Assembly: GCF_003368535.1 (NCBI RefSeq)
Contig: NZ_QSLN01000006.1
Span: 1 to 64,000 of the forward strand
Length of the DNA: 64,000 nucleotides
Direction: 5' to 3'
Origin: Ammonifex thiophilus
GTDB lineage: Bacteria > Bacillota > Desulfotomaculia > Desulfotomaculales > Ammonificaceae
In this document: positions 34,110 through 44,545 of the stretch, in pieces
Layout of the letters: each line of letters begins with the position of its first letter
How positions within the stretch are numbered: position 1 is the first letter of the stretch
The notes under the pieces: generated by a model
Seen by the model: the letters and a program-made list of their open reading frames with translations, nothing else
Databases searched by the model: none
What the model was told of the DNA's origin: nothing
Position numbers and translations under genes: made by a program

Positions 34110-35898
34110 TTCCTCTTTCCCCTCCCTTCCGCTCGAGATTTACCAGAGCCTGGAGTTCCTCTAGGCAACGCCTGACTTCCTCCTCGTCTCCTTTAGCCTC
34201 GGCCAGGCCGAGCTTCCCGGCCAGCTGCTTGCGCTTTCTCCTGATCAGGTTGGTCTTCAGAAAGCGAAGGCAATCCTCCCACGGTGGACTTTCTTCCTCC
34301 TCTACCAAAACTCCTGCTGTCGCATCTAAAGCCTCTTCCGGTAGACGGCCGGCCAAGGCGGTGGGCGATGGGTCCTCTCCCGCTGCCAGCGCCCCTCTAA
34401 GGGCCGAGTACACTGCCCGGCAGGGAGGGTGGGTGAAGAGCTCTTCCCCGCCCGCCTCCTCCACCTCCGCCAGGATCTCGGGCTGGCGGAACAGAGCCCG
34501 CAAGAGTCCCTTTTCCGCAGCGAAGCAGGCGCGGGACTCAAGGGCTTCGTGCTTATTTTTAGCACTTTTGTCGCTTTTTAGCCGAGTGGTAACCTTTTCT
34601 TCCCCGGTGAAGCGCACAAGCTCGTCGCGCACGACTTCCCAGCCGAGACCAGTTATGCGGCTGACCAGGCGTATGCCTTCTTCCCGCTCGGGCAAGGTGC
34701 GCAAGCAGGCCAGGTTGGGAAGGAGGGCCCGCAGTGCCCTGAGCTTATCTCGAGCTGTCACCAGGCCCCCAGCCGCGAGTTTCTTGCCCTTATACTCGAG
34801 GAGGGGCAGGGCGGAGGCCAAGCTGGCTTCCCAGGCCGCTGGGCCCGACGTGCGCAGGAACTCGTCCGGGTCCTTTCCCCGAGGTAGCTCCACCACCAGG
34901 ACCTCCAGCCCCGCCTGCTGCAGGATGTCAAGCCCCCGCCAGGTGGCCGCCTCCCCGGCGGTGTCGCTGTCGTAGGCGATGTACACCTTCCCGGTGTAGC
35001 GGGAAAGTAGGCGCACCTGCTCCTGCGTGAGGCTGGTGCCCAAGCTGGCCACCGCGTAGCCGAAGCCGAACTGGTGTAAAGTTATGGCGTCGAGGTAGCC
35101 CTCGACTAACACGGCGAAGCCAGCAGCCCTTATAGCATCCTTGGCCTGAGCCAGGGCGTAAAGCTCGTTTTTCTTGTTAAAGAGCGGAGTCTCCGGCGAA
35201 TTGAGGTACTTGGGCTGGAGGGCCGAGTCCAGCGCCCGCCCGCCGAACCCTACCACCCTACCCTGCGGATCGATGATGGGGAAGACGAGCCTTCCCCGGA
35301 AGCGGTCCACCACCCGGCCGGCGGAAGTCTTGACGGCCAGGCCCCACTTCACCGCCGCCTCCTTGCTTATCCCCCTCGCCTGAAGGTAGCGAAGCAGGGC
35401 TTCTTCCTCCGGCGGAGCGTAGCCCAGGGAAAAGCGCCGGGCTGTCTCCTCGCTCACCCCTCGCTCCTCCAGGTAGCGCCGTGCCGGCTTCCCCGCCTCC
35501 TCCCACAGGGAGGTGATAAAGAATTCCAGGCTTAGGCGGTTGAGCTCCTCGCCCTCCTCCAGCTCCCGGCGGCGGGCCAGCCAGGCGGGGTCTCGGCTCT
35601 GCGGGGGGAGACTCAACCCCGCCCGCAGGGCCAGTCGCTCCAGCGCCTCCAAAAAATCTAGTTTTTCCTGGAGCATCAAAAACTTTAAGGCGTCACCGCC
35701 CACGCCACAGCCGAAACAGTAAAAAAACTGTTTCTCCGGCGAGACGGTGAAGGAAGGCGTGCGCTCGGCGTGGAAGGGGCAGAGCCCTACGTAATTTCTG
35801 CCCTGGCGCTTCAAGCGCACGTACTCGCCTACCAGGGCCACGATGTCGGTGCGGTCCAGCACCTCTTTAACGAATTCCGGCGGCACGTAACCGCGCAA
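34063..35898 (-). CDS. dnaG: DNA primase
   Basis: A 611-residue primase that makes RNA primers at the replication fork. The CHC2 zinc-binding domain is at the N-terminus ([12 protein letters not shown], then [11 protein letters not shown]), followed by the TOPRIM core (VEGYLDAI near 262 and [11 protein letters not shown] near 307). A helicase-binding C-terminal domain follows. Neighbour rpoD and upstream dgt fit the conserved Firmicute arrangement. Confidence 0.96.
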   Translation of the reverse strand: MRGYVPPEFVKEVLDRTDIVALVGEYVRLKRQGRNYVGLCPFHAERTPSFTVSPEKQFFYCFGCGVGGDALKFLMLQEKLDFLEALERLALRAGLSLPPQSRDPAWLARRRELEEGEELNRLSLEFFITSLWEEAGKPARRYLEERGVSEETARRFSLGYAPPEEEALLRYLQARGISKEAAVKWGLAVKTSAGRVVDRFRGRLVFPIIDPQGRVVGFGGRALDSALQPKYLNSPETPLFNKKNELYALAQAKDAIRAAGFAVLVEGYLDAITLHQFGFGYAVASLGTSLTQEQVRLLSRYTGKVYIAYDSDTAGEAATWRGLDILQQAGLEVLVVELPRGKDPDEFLRTSGPAAWEASLASALPLLEYKGKKLAAGGLVTARDKLRALRALLPNLACLRTLPEREEGIRLVSRITGLGWEVVRDELVRFTGEEKVTTRLKSDKSAKNKHEALESRACFAAEKGLLRALFRQPEILAEVEEAGGEELFTHPPCRAVYSALRGALAAGEDPSPTALAGRLPEEALDATAGVLVEEEESPPWEDCLRFLKTNLIRRKRKQLAGKLGLAEAKGDEEEVRRCLEELQALVNLERKGGERGNEREGEPSRAAGVPE

Positions 35899-35983
35899 GA
35901 GCTGTACCCCTCACTTAAAATACACGCCTTAGGGTATAGAGTTCGCCGCCAAAAAGCTTTTTCCTTCCGCCGGTATCGACGAC

Positions 35984-36985
35984 TTAATATACGGAGAAGC
36001 CGCGGGGTAGGCAGAGGTTGGCAAACTGGGTGACGGCGTACCGGTCGGTCATCCCGGCTATGTAGTCCGCCACCACCCGCTCGGTGCCGAACTCCTCTAT
36101 CCGCCGCTGATATTCCACCGGCAGGTGCTGAGGATGTTTGACGAAATAGTGGAAGAGGTATTGCACTACATGGCGAGCCTTGCCTTCTTCGCGCTTGGCC
36201 GCCGAACCCAGGTAAACCCGCTCGAAAAGGAAGGCGCGGAGTCTCTCCATGGCCTCGCGCACCGGCTCGCTCATTCTTATCTCCGGCTTACCAAAACTTT
36301 CGCGGATGACGTCCGTCACCATGGTGTTTATGCGCTCGCTATGCCGGTAGCCCAGAACCTCCAGGCAGTCGCGCGGCAGGTCCTCCTGCCTCAGCACCCC
36401 TCCCCGTAAAGCATCGTCGATATCGTGATTTATATAGGCTATGCGATCGGCCAGCCGCACTATCTGCCCTTCCAGGGTGACCGGCAGGCAGGGACCGGTG
36501 TGGTTGAGTATGCCGTCGCGCACCTCGAAGGTGAGGTTGAGCCCCGTCCCCTTTTCTAGCACGTCCACTACCCGGAGGCTCTGCTCGTTGTGTTTGAAGC
36601 CAGGGAAGACCTCGGCCAGCGCCTGCTCCCCTGTATGGCCGAAGGGGGTATGCCCCAGGTCATGCCCTAGGGCTATGGCCTCCGTGAGGTCTTCATTAAG
36701 CCGCAAGGCCCGAGCTATGGTCCGGGCAATCTGGGTGACCTCCAAGGTATGGGTCAGCCGGGTACGGTAGTGATCCCCTTCCGGGATGAGGAAGACCTGG
36801 GTTTTGTACTTCAGACGGCGGAAGCTCTTGCTGTGGATGATCCGGTCGCGGTCCCGTTGGAACTCCGTCCTCACAGCGCAGGGCTCCTCGGGCGTCTTCC
36901 TGCCCCGCGTTTCCCGGCTGCGGCAGGCGTAAGGGGAGAGGATTTTCTCCTCCATTTCTTCCCAGAAGGTGCGCGCGTCAAACAA
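35984..36985 (-). CDS. dgt: Deoxyguanosinetriphosphate triphosphohydrolase-like HD protein
   Basis: A 333-residue HD-domain dNTPase. Metal-binding residues are seen in RTRLTHTLEVTQIAR, ALGHDLGHTPFGHTGE and the later LADRIAYINHDIDDA. Family members cut dNTPs to the nucleoside and triphosphate. The open frame reaches 37132, but that part overlaps thpR; the TTG at 36985, six bases after GAGGTG, gives the usual length (a GTG three codons upstream is possible). It lies in the operon before dnaG, where it could tune dNTP pools. Confidence 0.88.
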   Translation of the reverse strand: MFDARTFWEEMEEKILSPYACRSRETRGRKTPEEPCAVRTEFQRDRDRIIHSKSFRRLKYKTQVFLIPEGDHYRTRLTHTLEVTQIARTIARALRLNEDLTEAIALGHDLGHTPFGHTGEQALAEVFPGFKHNEQSLRVVDVLEKGTGLNLTFEVRDGILNHTGPCLPVTLEGQIVRLADRIAYINHDIDDALRGGVLRQEDLPRDCLEVLGYRHSERINTMVTDVIRESFGKPEIRMSEPVREAMERLRAFLFERVYLGSAAKREEGKARHVVQYLFHYFVKHPQHLPVEYQRRIEEFGTERVVADYIAGMTDRYAVTQFANLCLPRGFSVY

Positions 36986-36995
36986 GCTTCCCACC

Positions 36996-37562
36996 TCAAG
37001 CTCCGGAAAGACGGACCGCGGCCACCCGGCTGTATACCGGTCCTCTGGGGGTAAGGAAACTGCGGTAGAGCACCAACTCCTCGACCAAGAAGGGGGTAAA
37101 GGCGTAGTTTTTTTGCGCCCAGCGGTGATCACCAGGCAGCGCCACCCTCTCCCTCACCCTCCCCAGGGTGATGTGAGGAGAGAAGGGCTTGGTCGCCGGG
37201 GTGAAACCTAGGCCCCGCACCGCTTCCTCCACTGCCTGGTGAAGCAGAAAAAGGGAGGGGTGGGCCTTTACCCCTACCCAGATGACGCGCGGGCGCGCGA
37301 GAGAGGGAAAGGCCCCTAATTTCTCCGCTTCCAGCAAGAAAGCCTTTATACCTGCCAGTCGGGCCGACACCGCCTCCCGCAAAGAATCCACCTGCCCGGC
37401 TTCCGTGTCCCCCAGAAACCGCACGGTGAGGTGGAGATTCTCCTCCTCCACCCACTTCACCGAACGGGGGGAAAAGCCGAGCTCTTTCTGCAACTCCGCC
37501 AGCTGTCGGCGCAGAGGAGCGGGCAGCGGCACCGCCCAGAAAAGCCTCCACTTCTCCTGCAT
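36996..37562 (-). CDS. thpR: RNA 2',3'-cyclic phosphodiesterase (LigT/ThpR)
   Basis: A 188-residue 2H phosphoesterase that opens 2',3'-cyclic phosphates at RNA ends. Both catalytic motifs are present: HLTVRFLG and HITLGRV. The internal ATG at 37562 (MQEKWRLFWA) gives the standard family length; the longer frame upstream has no ribosome site. A second RNA-end enzyme, RtcB, is encoded near 62 kb. Confidence 0.9.
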   Translation of the reverse strand: MQEKWRLFWAVPLPAPLRRQLAELQKELGFSPRSVKWVEEENLHLTVRFLGDTEAGQVDSLREAVSARLAGIKAFLLEAEKLGAFPSLARPRVIWVGVKAHPSLFLLHQAVEEAVRGLGFTPATKPFSPHITLGRVRERVALPGDHRWAQKNYAFTPFLVEELVLYRSFLTPRGPVYSRVAAVRLSGA

Positions 37563-37651
37563 AGAGATCTTCGCCCGCCTAAAATGTGGTATCCGCAAAA
37601 GCAAAGTATAGCATGTCCTTGGCTCCAAAACAAGTATCACTTTACACTTTT

Positions 37652-39997
37652 TTACTTCAGGCGACGCAGCGACTCCAGGATGATCTTCTTCTCCACGCTG
37701 GCCACCAGCCGCCGCGTCCGCACCACCATGTCGGGATTGACGCTCACGCTGTCTATGCCGCAGCGTACTAGGAACTCGGTGAGCTCCGGGTAGACGGAGG
37801 GACCCTGACCGCAGATGGAAACGGTCTTGCCGTGCTGGTGCGCTATTTCTATGAGCCGGGCAATGGCCCGGGTCACCGCCGGGTTGCGCTCGTCGAAGTA
37901 GCCCATTCGCTCCAGGATACCCGAATCGCGGTCCGCCCCCAAAATGAGCTGGGTGAGGTCGTTGGAGCCGATGCTAAAGCCGTCCACGTAAGTGCAGAAC
38001 TGGTCAGCCAGGAAGATCACCGCTGGCACTTCGGCCATGATCCAGACCTTGAAGTCGCTGTTGGAGGAGAGTCCCTCTTCAGCCATAATCTTAAGCACCC
38101 GCTCAACTTCCCAAGTGGTGCGTACGAAGGGGAGCATGGCCCAGACGTTGGTAAGCTGGTACTGCTCCCGCACCTTCCGCATGGCTCGGCACTCCAGGCG
38201 GAAGCCCTCTTCGTACTCGGGGGATATGTAGCGGGAAACCCCCCGCCAGCCGATCATGGGGTTGTTCTCTACCGGCTCCACTTCTTCTCCGCCCTTCAGC
38301 CCCCGGAACTCGTTGGTGCGGAAATCGCTGAAACGCACCACCACCGGGCGGGGAAAGACGGCCTGGGCCACGGTAGCTATGCCCTCCGCCAGTCGGTCGA
38401 TGAAGAACTTCTCCTGGCCGGTGCGCAGGAGATAGATGGGGTGGGCGCCGATGTGGTCGGTGAAGATGAATTCGGTGCGCATGAGCCCTATGCCGTCGAA
38501 GGGGAGATCCTTGTAACGCGCTATGGCCTCCGGCTCCCCCAGGTTCATGTAGATTTTGGTGGCCGTGACCGGGGCCAACTCCTGCCAGACGTCGGCGGGT
38601 ATGACCGGGGCTCCGGGCTTGGCCTCAGGCGCAGCTGCTTCCAGCGCCACCCGGCCCTCGTAGACTACCCCCCGCACGGCGTCCACGGTGACCTCCATCC
38701 CTTCCTTCAGCACCGCGGTGGCGTTCTTGGTGCCCACGATGCAGGGTATCCCCAGCTCGCGGGAAACGATGGCGGCGTGGCAGGTGCGTCCCCCCTCGTC
38801 GGTGACGATGGCCGCAGCCCGCTTCATGGCCGGCACCATGTCGGGGTTGGTCATGGTGGTGACCAACACGGAGCCTTCTTTGACCCGGGTGATGTCGTCG
38901 AAGCTTTTCACTAGGACCACTTTGCCGGAAGCGATGCCGGGAGAAGCTCCCATGCCCTGCACCAGCACTTTGGCTTCGCTTAGTCGCTCCTCCTTCTTTT
39001 CCTCTCCCCCTATCTTGTCCAGGGCGGTCACCGGCCGGGCCTGCAAGATGTAGAATTTGCCCTTCTCATACCCCCACTCGATGTCCTGTGGGGAGCCGTA
39101 GTGCTTCTCCACCCGAAGGAGGATATCGGTGAGTTCCAAAATCTCCTCGTCGCTCAAACACTGCTTCTCCACGTACTCCGGCCCCAGGTACCGGGCCACC
39201 TCCACCTTGACCGTGCCGCTGGGAGCATCGGGGCGAGCCACGATCATCACCGTCTTGCTGGCGATATTTTTGCTCTTTATCCGGCGCGTATTCTTGTCCA
39301 CCAGATACTCGTCGGGGGTGACCGCGCCGCTCACCACCGCTTCGCCCAGGCCCCAGCTGGCGTTGATCATGAGTTCGTCTCGGGCGCCGGTGACGGGGTT
39401 AACAGTGAAGGCCACCCCGGAGCGCTCCGACTGGATCATCTTCTGCACCACCGCGCTCAAGTAGACGGAGAAGTGGTCAAAACCCTGGGCTTGGCGGTAG
39501 GCGGTGGCCCGGGCGGTCCACAGAGAAGCCCAGCATTTCCTGACGGCCTCTATTACTTCCGCCGCTCCCAGCACGTTGAGGTAAGTCTCCTGCTGGCCTG
39601 CGAAGGAAGCCTCCGGCAGGTCTTCAGCAGTAGCCGAGCTGCGCACCGCTACCGCCGGCTCCGGTCCGCCCGCCGCCAACTCCTTGTAGGCGGAAATAAT
39701 CTCCTCCTCTATTTCCGGCGGGACCGGCGTGGACCTTATGAGCTCCCGCACGCGCTCCGTGTTTTGCATGAGCTCTTCCAGGTTGTCCACGTTGGTGGTA
39801 GCGATGATCTCTTTTATCTTAGGAGCAAGGCCGGTCGTTTCGATAAAGTGCTTGTAAGCTTCGGCGGTCACGCAGAAACCGGGCGGAACGGGGATGCCCG
39901 CCCGCGTGAGTTCTCCCAGGTTGGCCCCCTTTCCTCCCACCAGCGGTATATCTTCTTTGGTGAGTTCGTGGAACCAGCGTATGAACTTGTAGCTCAC
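37652..39997 (-). CDS. ppsA: Phosphoenolpyruvate synthase
   Basis: A 781-residue enzyme that makes phosphoenolpyruvate, AMP and phosphate from pyruvate and ATP for gluconeogenesis. The N-terminal ATP-grasp domain starts GGKGANLGEL; the phospho-histidine domain has GGRTCHAAIVSRELGIP (catalytic His near 404); the C-terminal PEP-binding domain contains MRTEFIF and the late CGQGPS cysteine. The preceding gene encodes its likely bifunctional regulator, which strengthens the call. Confidence 0.95.
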   Translation of the reverse strand: MSYKFIRWFHELTKEDIPLVGGKGANLGELTRAGIPVPPGFCVTAEAYKHFIETTGLAPKIKEIIATTNVDNLEELMQNTERVRELIRSTPVPPEIEEEIISAYKELAAGGPEPAVAVRSSATAEDLPEASFAGQQETYLNVLGAAEVIEAVRKCWASLWTARATAYRQAQGFDHFSVYLSAVVQKMIQSERSGVAFTVNPVTGARDELMINASWGLGEAVVSGAVTPDEYLVDKNTRRIKSKNIASKTVMIVARPDAPSGTVKVEVARYLGPEYVEKQCLSDEEILELTDILLRVEKHYGSPQDIEWGYEKGKFYILQARPVTALDKIGGEEKKEERLSEAKVLVQGMGASPGIASGKVVLVKSFDDITRVKEGSVLVTTMTNPDMVPAMKRAAAIVTDEGGRTCHAAIVSRELGIPCIVGTKNATAVLKEGMEVTVDAVRGVVYEGRVALEAAAPEAKPGAPVIPADVWQELAPVTATKIYMNLGEPEAIARYKDLPFDGIGLMRTEFIFTDHIGAHPIYLLRTGQEKFFIDRLAEGIATVAQAVFPRPVVVRFSDFRTNEFRGLKGGEEVEPVENNPMIGWRGVSRYISPEYEEGFRLECRAMRKVREQYQLTNVWAMLPFVRTTWEVERVLKIMAEEGLSSNSDFKVWIMAEVPAVIFLADQFCTYVDGFSIGSNDLTQLILGADRDSGILERMGYFDERNPAVTRAIARLIEIAHQHGKTVSICGQGPSVYPELTEFLVRCGIDSVSVNPDMVVRTRRLVASVEKKIILESLRRLK

Positions 39998-40025
39998 CGG
40001 ATTTTCACCTCCAAAAGCCGCTTAT

Positions 40026-40859
40026 TCACTCCGGGCGGTAGCGTAAACCCCGGTAGTAAACCTCCAACACCTTGCCCGCCGTCTCTTCCACCGCCTTGTT
40101 AGTCACATCGATGATCACGCAGCCGAGCTTGCGCATCACCTCCTCGGCATAGGAAAGCTCCTTGTAGACCCGCTCCGGCCGGGCGTACTCGGCGTCCGGC
40201 GGGAGGCCTAAAGCTTTAAGCCTCTCCCGGCGGATCTGAATCAGGTACTCCGGTTGCACCGTGAGACCCACCAGCCGATCCCGGGGCACGGAGAAGAGTT
40301 CCTGGGGTAGAGGAACCTCCGGTACCAGCGGCACGTTGGCCGCCTTTATTTTCTTGTGGGCCAAGTACATGCAAAGCGGGGTCTTGCCGGTGCGGGAAAC
40401 TCCCAGAATTACCAAGTCGGCCATGCTCAGACCCCGAGGGTCCTTGCCGTCGTCGTATTTAACGGCGAACTCTATGGCCTCCACCCTCCGAAAATACTCC
40501 TCGTCCACCTTGCGCATAAGCCCCGGTTCAAAACGCGGCGGCCGGCCCAAAGACGCCTCCAGCGCCTCCAGCACCGGCCCCAGAATGTCCACCGCCCTGA
40601 CTCCCTTTTTTTCCGCCTCTTCGCGTAGGATCGAGCGTAGCCGAGGCATGACCAAGGTGAAGATGATTACCGCTCGTTCCTCCGCTGCCTGGGAAACTAT
40701 CTCCGGGATCTCCTCCGGATGATTGACGAAGGGAATGCGGCGCACCTCCACTTTGCCGGAGTCGAACTGGCTGGCCGCCGCCCGCGCCACCAGCTCCGCT
40801 GTCTCGCCGATGGAGTCAGAAACGACGTAGATTACTGGCTGCCCGTCCATACCCACCAA
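40026..40859 (-). CDS. ppsR: PEP synthase / PPDK regulatory kinase-phosphorylase (DUF299)
   Basis: A 277-residue protein of the PpsR/YqfL family. It begins [14 protein letters not shown] and has the P-loop [13 protein letters not shown] near 155. Known members switch PEP synthase or pyruvate phosphate dikinase off and on by ADP-dependent phosphorylation and phosphorolysis. It sits directly before ppsA, the presumed target, and after a CcpN-like repressor, as yqfL follows ccpN in Bacillus. The true start could be the ATG three codons in. Confidence 0.92.
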   Translation of the reverse strand: MVGMDGQPVIYVVSDSIGETAELVARAAASQFDSGKVEVRRIPFVNHPEEIPEIVSQAAEERAVIIFTLVMPRLRSILREEAEKKGVRAVDILGPVLEALEASLGRPPRFEPGLMRKVDEEYFRRVEAIEFAVKYDDGKDPRGLSMADLVILGVSRTGKTPLCMYLAHKKIKAANVPLVPEVPLPQELFSVPRDRLVGLTVQPEYLIQIRRERLKALGLPPDAEYARPERVYKELSYAEEVMRKLGCVIIDVTNKAVEETAGKVLEVYYRGLRYRPE

Positions 40860-40865
40860 GATTCT

Positions 40866-41495
40866 CTACCGCCCCTCTCCCATCTCTACAAAAAGACGGG
40901 TAACGTTGGTCTTGCTGAAGCGCCCCACCACCAGGAGGTCCTGGCCGGAGGCGACCGGCTCCACCACCGGTAGAGCGTCTACCTCGTGGATCACGATCTT
41001 GCGCGCCGCCTCCCAGACCGACTCCTCCGGCGTGGTGGTTACGACATGGGGGCGGCGGGTCATGATGACGCTCACCGGGACCGAGCGGAAGTCCTGTCCC
41101 CCGAAGGCCAGTTTCAAGAAATCCTTCCGGGAAACCACCCCTTCCAGAAAGCCCCCCTCCCGCACCACGAAAAGGGTGCCCACATCTTCCAGAAAAAGGG
41201 TTATCAGGGCGTCGTAGACGGTGGTCTCCACCGAGACCACCACCGGTCGGGAGTGGAGGTCTTTAACCCGGTAGCGCCGGATCTTACTCGCCACCACTTC
41301 GTAAGGAGACTTGCCGGTGTAGTAGTAGCCTACCCGGGGACGGGCCTCCAGCAGCCCCGCCATGGTGAGCAGGGCCAGGTCGGGGCGCAGGGTGGCCCGT
41401 GCCACGTTTAGCCGCTCGGCAATTCGCTCGCTGGTTATGGGACCTTCCGCCTTGACTATCCCCAAGATGGCTTCCTGCCGCCGGGTAAGTTCCAT
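40866..41495 (-). CDS. ccpN: CcpN-like transcriptional repressor (HTH + two CBS domains)
   Basis: A 209-residue regulator with an N-terminal winged helix (RQEAILGIVKAEGPITSERI, then RATLRPDLALLTMAGLL) and a CBS pair (about 75-205) that would sense an adenine nucleotide. In Bacillus CcpN represses gluconeogenic genes; here the next genes are ppsR and ppsA, a sensible target. ATG 41495 follows GGGGGAAGGAG; a TTG ten codons upstream lacks a ribosome site. Confidence 0.88.
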   Translation of the reverse strand: MELTRRQEAILGIVKAEGPITSERIAERLNVARATLRPDLALLTMAGLLEARPRVGYYYTGKSPYEVVASKIRRYRVKDLHSRPVVVSVETTVYDALITLFLEDVGTLFVVREGGFLEGVVSRKDFLKLAFGGQDFRSVPVSVIMTRRPHVVTTTPEESVWEAARKIVIHEVDALPVVEPVASGQDLLVVGRFSKTNVTRLFVEMGEGR

Positions 41496-41588
41496 GCTCC
41501 TTCCCCCGCTCCAAGAACCTGACAATAGGCAAAAAGCGTAACACTTTCCCTCTAAATAATACGCTTTTTATCCCCCTACTCCTGCCCA

Positions 41589-43661
41589 CTAGGCCACCGG
41601 AACGCAGGAAATATCGCCTACTTCTCGTACCAGACGCACAATCCAGGCCAGCAGGGCCAGGCGGTTGGCCCTTAGGGCCGGATTTTCGTCCATTACCAGT
41701 ACCCCGTCGAAGAAACGGGCTACCGGGTCATGGAGGCGGGCGAGCTTCTGAAGCACGGCGAAGTAGTCGCCCCGCTTGAGATCGGGCGCCACTTCTTCCT
41801 CCAAACCGGCCAAAGTGTCGTAAAGCTCCTGCTCCGCCGGATGGACGAAAAGTGAGGGATCGGGCTTTTCCTCCGGCAAATCCCTCCTGAGGAGGTTCAC
41901 CGCCCGGAGGTAGGCGGTGTGCAGGAGGGGAAAGGCTGGATCTTGGCAAAAGGCGGCCAGGGCCTGTACTCTTTGGCAGGCACGGTTGAGGTCGTCAAAG
42001 CCGGTTGCCAACACCGCCTCTATGACCTCGGCCCTTATCTTCTCCCCCCAGAGTGCCCGCAGCCGCTGGGCGAAGAAATCCCGCAGGGAGCCGAGAACCT
42101 CCTCTAGGCTCAGCCGCAACCTTCCCTGGTAAGCCTGGTAAGCCTTTTCCCACAGCCGGCTCAAAGAGAGGGATAGGGAAGCGGAGGTGATGATGTGGAT
42201 GATGCCCAGAGCTTGCCGTCTCAGGGCGTAAGGGTCCTGCGAGCCGGTGGGGATAAGCCCCAGGCCGAAGCAGCCCACGAGGTTATCCACTTTGTCCGCC
42301 AGGCTGAGGATCCTCCCCGGTGTCGTCTGGGGCAGGGCGTCACCGGCGAAGCGGGGCAGATACTGCTCGTAGAGGGCCTCGGCCACGGCCGGGTCTTCCC
42401 CGGAGGCCAGAGCGTACTCGCGCCCCATGACCCCCTGGAGCTCCGGGAACTCATAGACCATGTGGGTCAGAAGGTCGGCCTTGGCCAAGTAGGCCGCGCG
42501 GGCTAGTATCCTTTGGGTGGCGTCGTCCACCCCCAGCTCGTTCCCCAGGTAAGCCACCAACTCCTGCAGGCGCAAGGTTTTGTCATAAAGCGTCCCCAAG
42601 TCTTCCAGGTAGACCACGCGCTTGAGCCCCTCTACCCGGTCGGCCAGGGGCCGGGCGAGATCCTCCCGGTAGAAGAAGGAGGCATCAGCCAAGCGCGCCT
42701 TGAGCACCCTCTCGTTACCCTTTCTTATGCCCTCGGTGTGCGCCGGAGAACTGGAATGAACTGCCAAAAAGCGGGGCAGTAATTTCCCCTCCTTGTCCCG
42801 CAGGGGGAAGTAGCGCTGGTGCTCTTTCATGGTGGTCACCAGTACCGCCTCCGGGAGTTTCAAAAACTCGGGAGAGAAGGAGCCGCAAAAGGCGGTGGCG
42901 TACTCCACCAGATTGGCTACTTCCTCCAGGAGCTCCGGATCGGCTTCTACCTTCCCCCCTTCTTGAGCCGCCAGTTCCTCAAGCTGAGAAAGGATAAGTT
43001 GTTTGCGCTCCTCCGGGTCCACCACCACGAAGTTTTCCGCCATGAGGCGAAAGTAAGCTTCAGGCGAAGACACCGTTATGGGGGCTGAACTTAGGAAGCG
43101 GTGTCCCCGGGTGGTGTTGCCGGCCTTTAAGCCGTCGAGTTCGAAAGGTATCACTTCTTCGCCGTAAAGGGCCAGCAACCAGCGGATGGGGCGAATGAAG
43201 GAGATCTTCTTATCTCCCCAGCGCATAGAGCGGGGAAAATTCAAGGAGGTTATGAGCCGGGGGCAGAGCTCCCGGAGGACCTCCGGCGTGGGACGCCCCT
43301 CTTCTTCCTTCACCGCGTAAACGTATTCCGTATCTCCCACCAGGCGCACCACCAGGTCCTCCACCCTCACCCCCTGGCTGCGGGCGAAGCCCAGGGCCGC
43401 TTTGGTGGGCTTACCCTCCTCGTCAAAGGCTACCCGGCGGGCAGGCCCCTTGACCTCTCGCACGAGCTTTTCCTGCCTTTCTGCTAGTCCCCGCACCAGC
43501 AGTACCAGCCGCCGAGGAGTGCCAAAGGTTTTTGTCCCGTGGTGGGATAGCCGGGCTTCCCTCAAGAGCTCCTGGGCTGTGTTCTTCAGGTTCTCCAGGG
43601 CGGAACTGAGAAGGCGCGCCGGCATCTCCTCCGTTCCTATCTCCAGCAAAAAGTCGCGCAT
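41589..43661 (-). CDS. glyS: Glycyl-tRNA synthetase beta subunit
   Basis: A 690-residue subunit of the bacterial alpha2beta2 enzyme. It starts MRDFLLEIGTEEMPARL, the family signature, and ends in an arginyl-tRNA-synthetase-like anticodon-binding part (FFDGVLVMDENPALRANRLALL). The ATG at 43661, after GGAGGAGGT, is chosen; the frame upstream is a shadow of glyQ. No T-box is seen before the pair. Confidence 0.95.
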   Translation of the reverse strand: MRDFLLEIGTEEMPARLLSSALENLKNTAQELLREARLSHHGTKTFGTPRRLVLLVRGLAERQEKLVREVKGPARRVAFDEEGKPTKAALGFARSQGVRVEDLVVRLVGDTEYVYAVKEEEGRPTPEVLRELCPRLITSLNFPRSMRWGDKKISFIRPIRWLLALYGEEVIPFELDGLKAGNTTRGHRFLSSAPITVSSPEAYFRLMAENFVVVDPEERKQLILSQLEELAAQEGGKVEADPELLEEVANLVEYATAFCGSFSPEFLKLPEAVLVTTMKEHQRYFPLRDKEGKLLPRFLAVHSSSPAHTEGIRKGNERVLKARLADASFFYREDLARPLADRVEGLKRVVYLEDLGTLYDKTLRLQELVAYLGNELGVDDATQRILARAAYLAKADLLTHMVYEFPELQGVMGREYALASGEDPAVAEALYEQYLPRFAGDALPQTTPGRILSLADKVDNLVGCFGLGLIPTGSQDPYALRRQALGIIHIITSASLSLSLSRLWEKAYQAYQGRLRLSLEEVLGSLRDFFAQRLRALWGEKIRAEVIEAVLATGFDDLNRACQRVQALAAFCQDPAFPLLHTAYLRAVNLLRRDLPEEKPDPSLFVHPAEQELYDTLAGLEEEVAPDLKRGDYFAVLQKLARLHDPVARFFDGVLVMDENPALRANRLALLAWIVRLVREVGDISCVPVA

Positions 43662-43669
43662 ATGCCCAA

Positions 43670-44545
43670 TTACCTCCTCCGAGCTAGTAGCGGGTAGCCC
43701 ATTTCTTCGCGCTGCTTGAGGTACTTCTGAGCGCAGGCGCGGGCCAAAGCGCGGATGCGAGCGATGAAGCTGGTACGCTCGGGCAGCTCTATGGCCCCCC
43801 GGGCCTCCAGCAGGTTGAAGGTGTGGGAGCACTTAAGCACATAGTCGTAGGCGGGCAGGACCAGCCCTACCTGCAGTATGCGCTCGGCCTCGCGAGCGTA
43901 GCTTTCGAAGAGAGAAAAGAGCATGGAGACGTCGGCCTCCTCGAAGTTGTAGCGGGAGTGCTCCACTTCCCCTTGGTGGTGAATATCCCCGTAAGTTATG
44001 CCGTCGGCCCAGACGATATCGAAAACACTGTCCACTCCTTGCAGGAACATGGCCAGTCGCTCCAGCCCGTAAGTTATCTCAGCGGCCACGGGGTAAAGGT
44101 CGAAGCCTCCGCACTGCTGAAAGTAAGTGAACTGGGTTATCTCCATGCCGTCGAGCCATACTTCCCAGCCCAGCCCCCAGGCCCCCAGCGTGGGAGCCTC
44201 CCAGTTGTCCTCTACCAGGCGGATGTCGTGCTGCAAGGGGTCAATACCTAAGGCCTTCAGGCTTTCCAGGTAGATCTCCACCACGTCTTCCGGTGAGGGC
44301 TTGAGGATAACCTGGTACTGGTAGTAGTACTGGAGGCGGTTGGGGTTTTCTCCGTAGCGGCCGTCGGCCGGTCGCCGGGAAGGCTCCACGTAAGCCACCC
44401 GCCAGGGTTCCGGCCCCAGCACGCGGAAGAAGGTGGCCGGGTTCATGGTCCCCGCCCCCTTCTCTATGTCGTAGGGCTGCTGGATGATGCACCCTTGCTC
44501 GGCCCAGAAGTGATCCAGGGCCAAAATGAGTTCCTGAAAGTTCAC
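43670..44545 (-). CDS. glyQ: Glycyl-tRNA synthetase alpha subunit
   Basis: A 291-residue class II synthetase catalytic subunit. Highly conserved blocks are visible: [40 protein letters not shown] and [21 protein letters not shown]. Its GTG start overlaps recO by 4 bases and glyS begins 8 bases after its stop. Confidence 0.96.
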   Translation of the reverse strand: MNFQELILALDHFWAEQGCIIQQPYDIEKGAGTMNPATFFRVLGPEPWRVAYVEPSRRPADGRYGENPNRLQYYYQYQVILKPSPEDVVEIYLESLKALGIDPLQHDIRLVEDNWEAPTLGAWGLGWEVWLDGMEITQFTYFQQCGGFDLYPVAAEITYGLERLAMFLQGVDSVFDIVWADGITYGDIHHQGEVEHSRYNFEEADVSMLFSLFESYAREAERILQVGLVLPAYDYVLKCSHTFNLLEARGAIELPERTSFIARIRALARACAQKYLKQREEMGYPLLARRR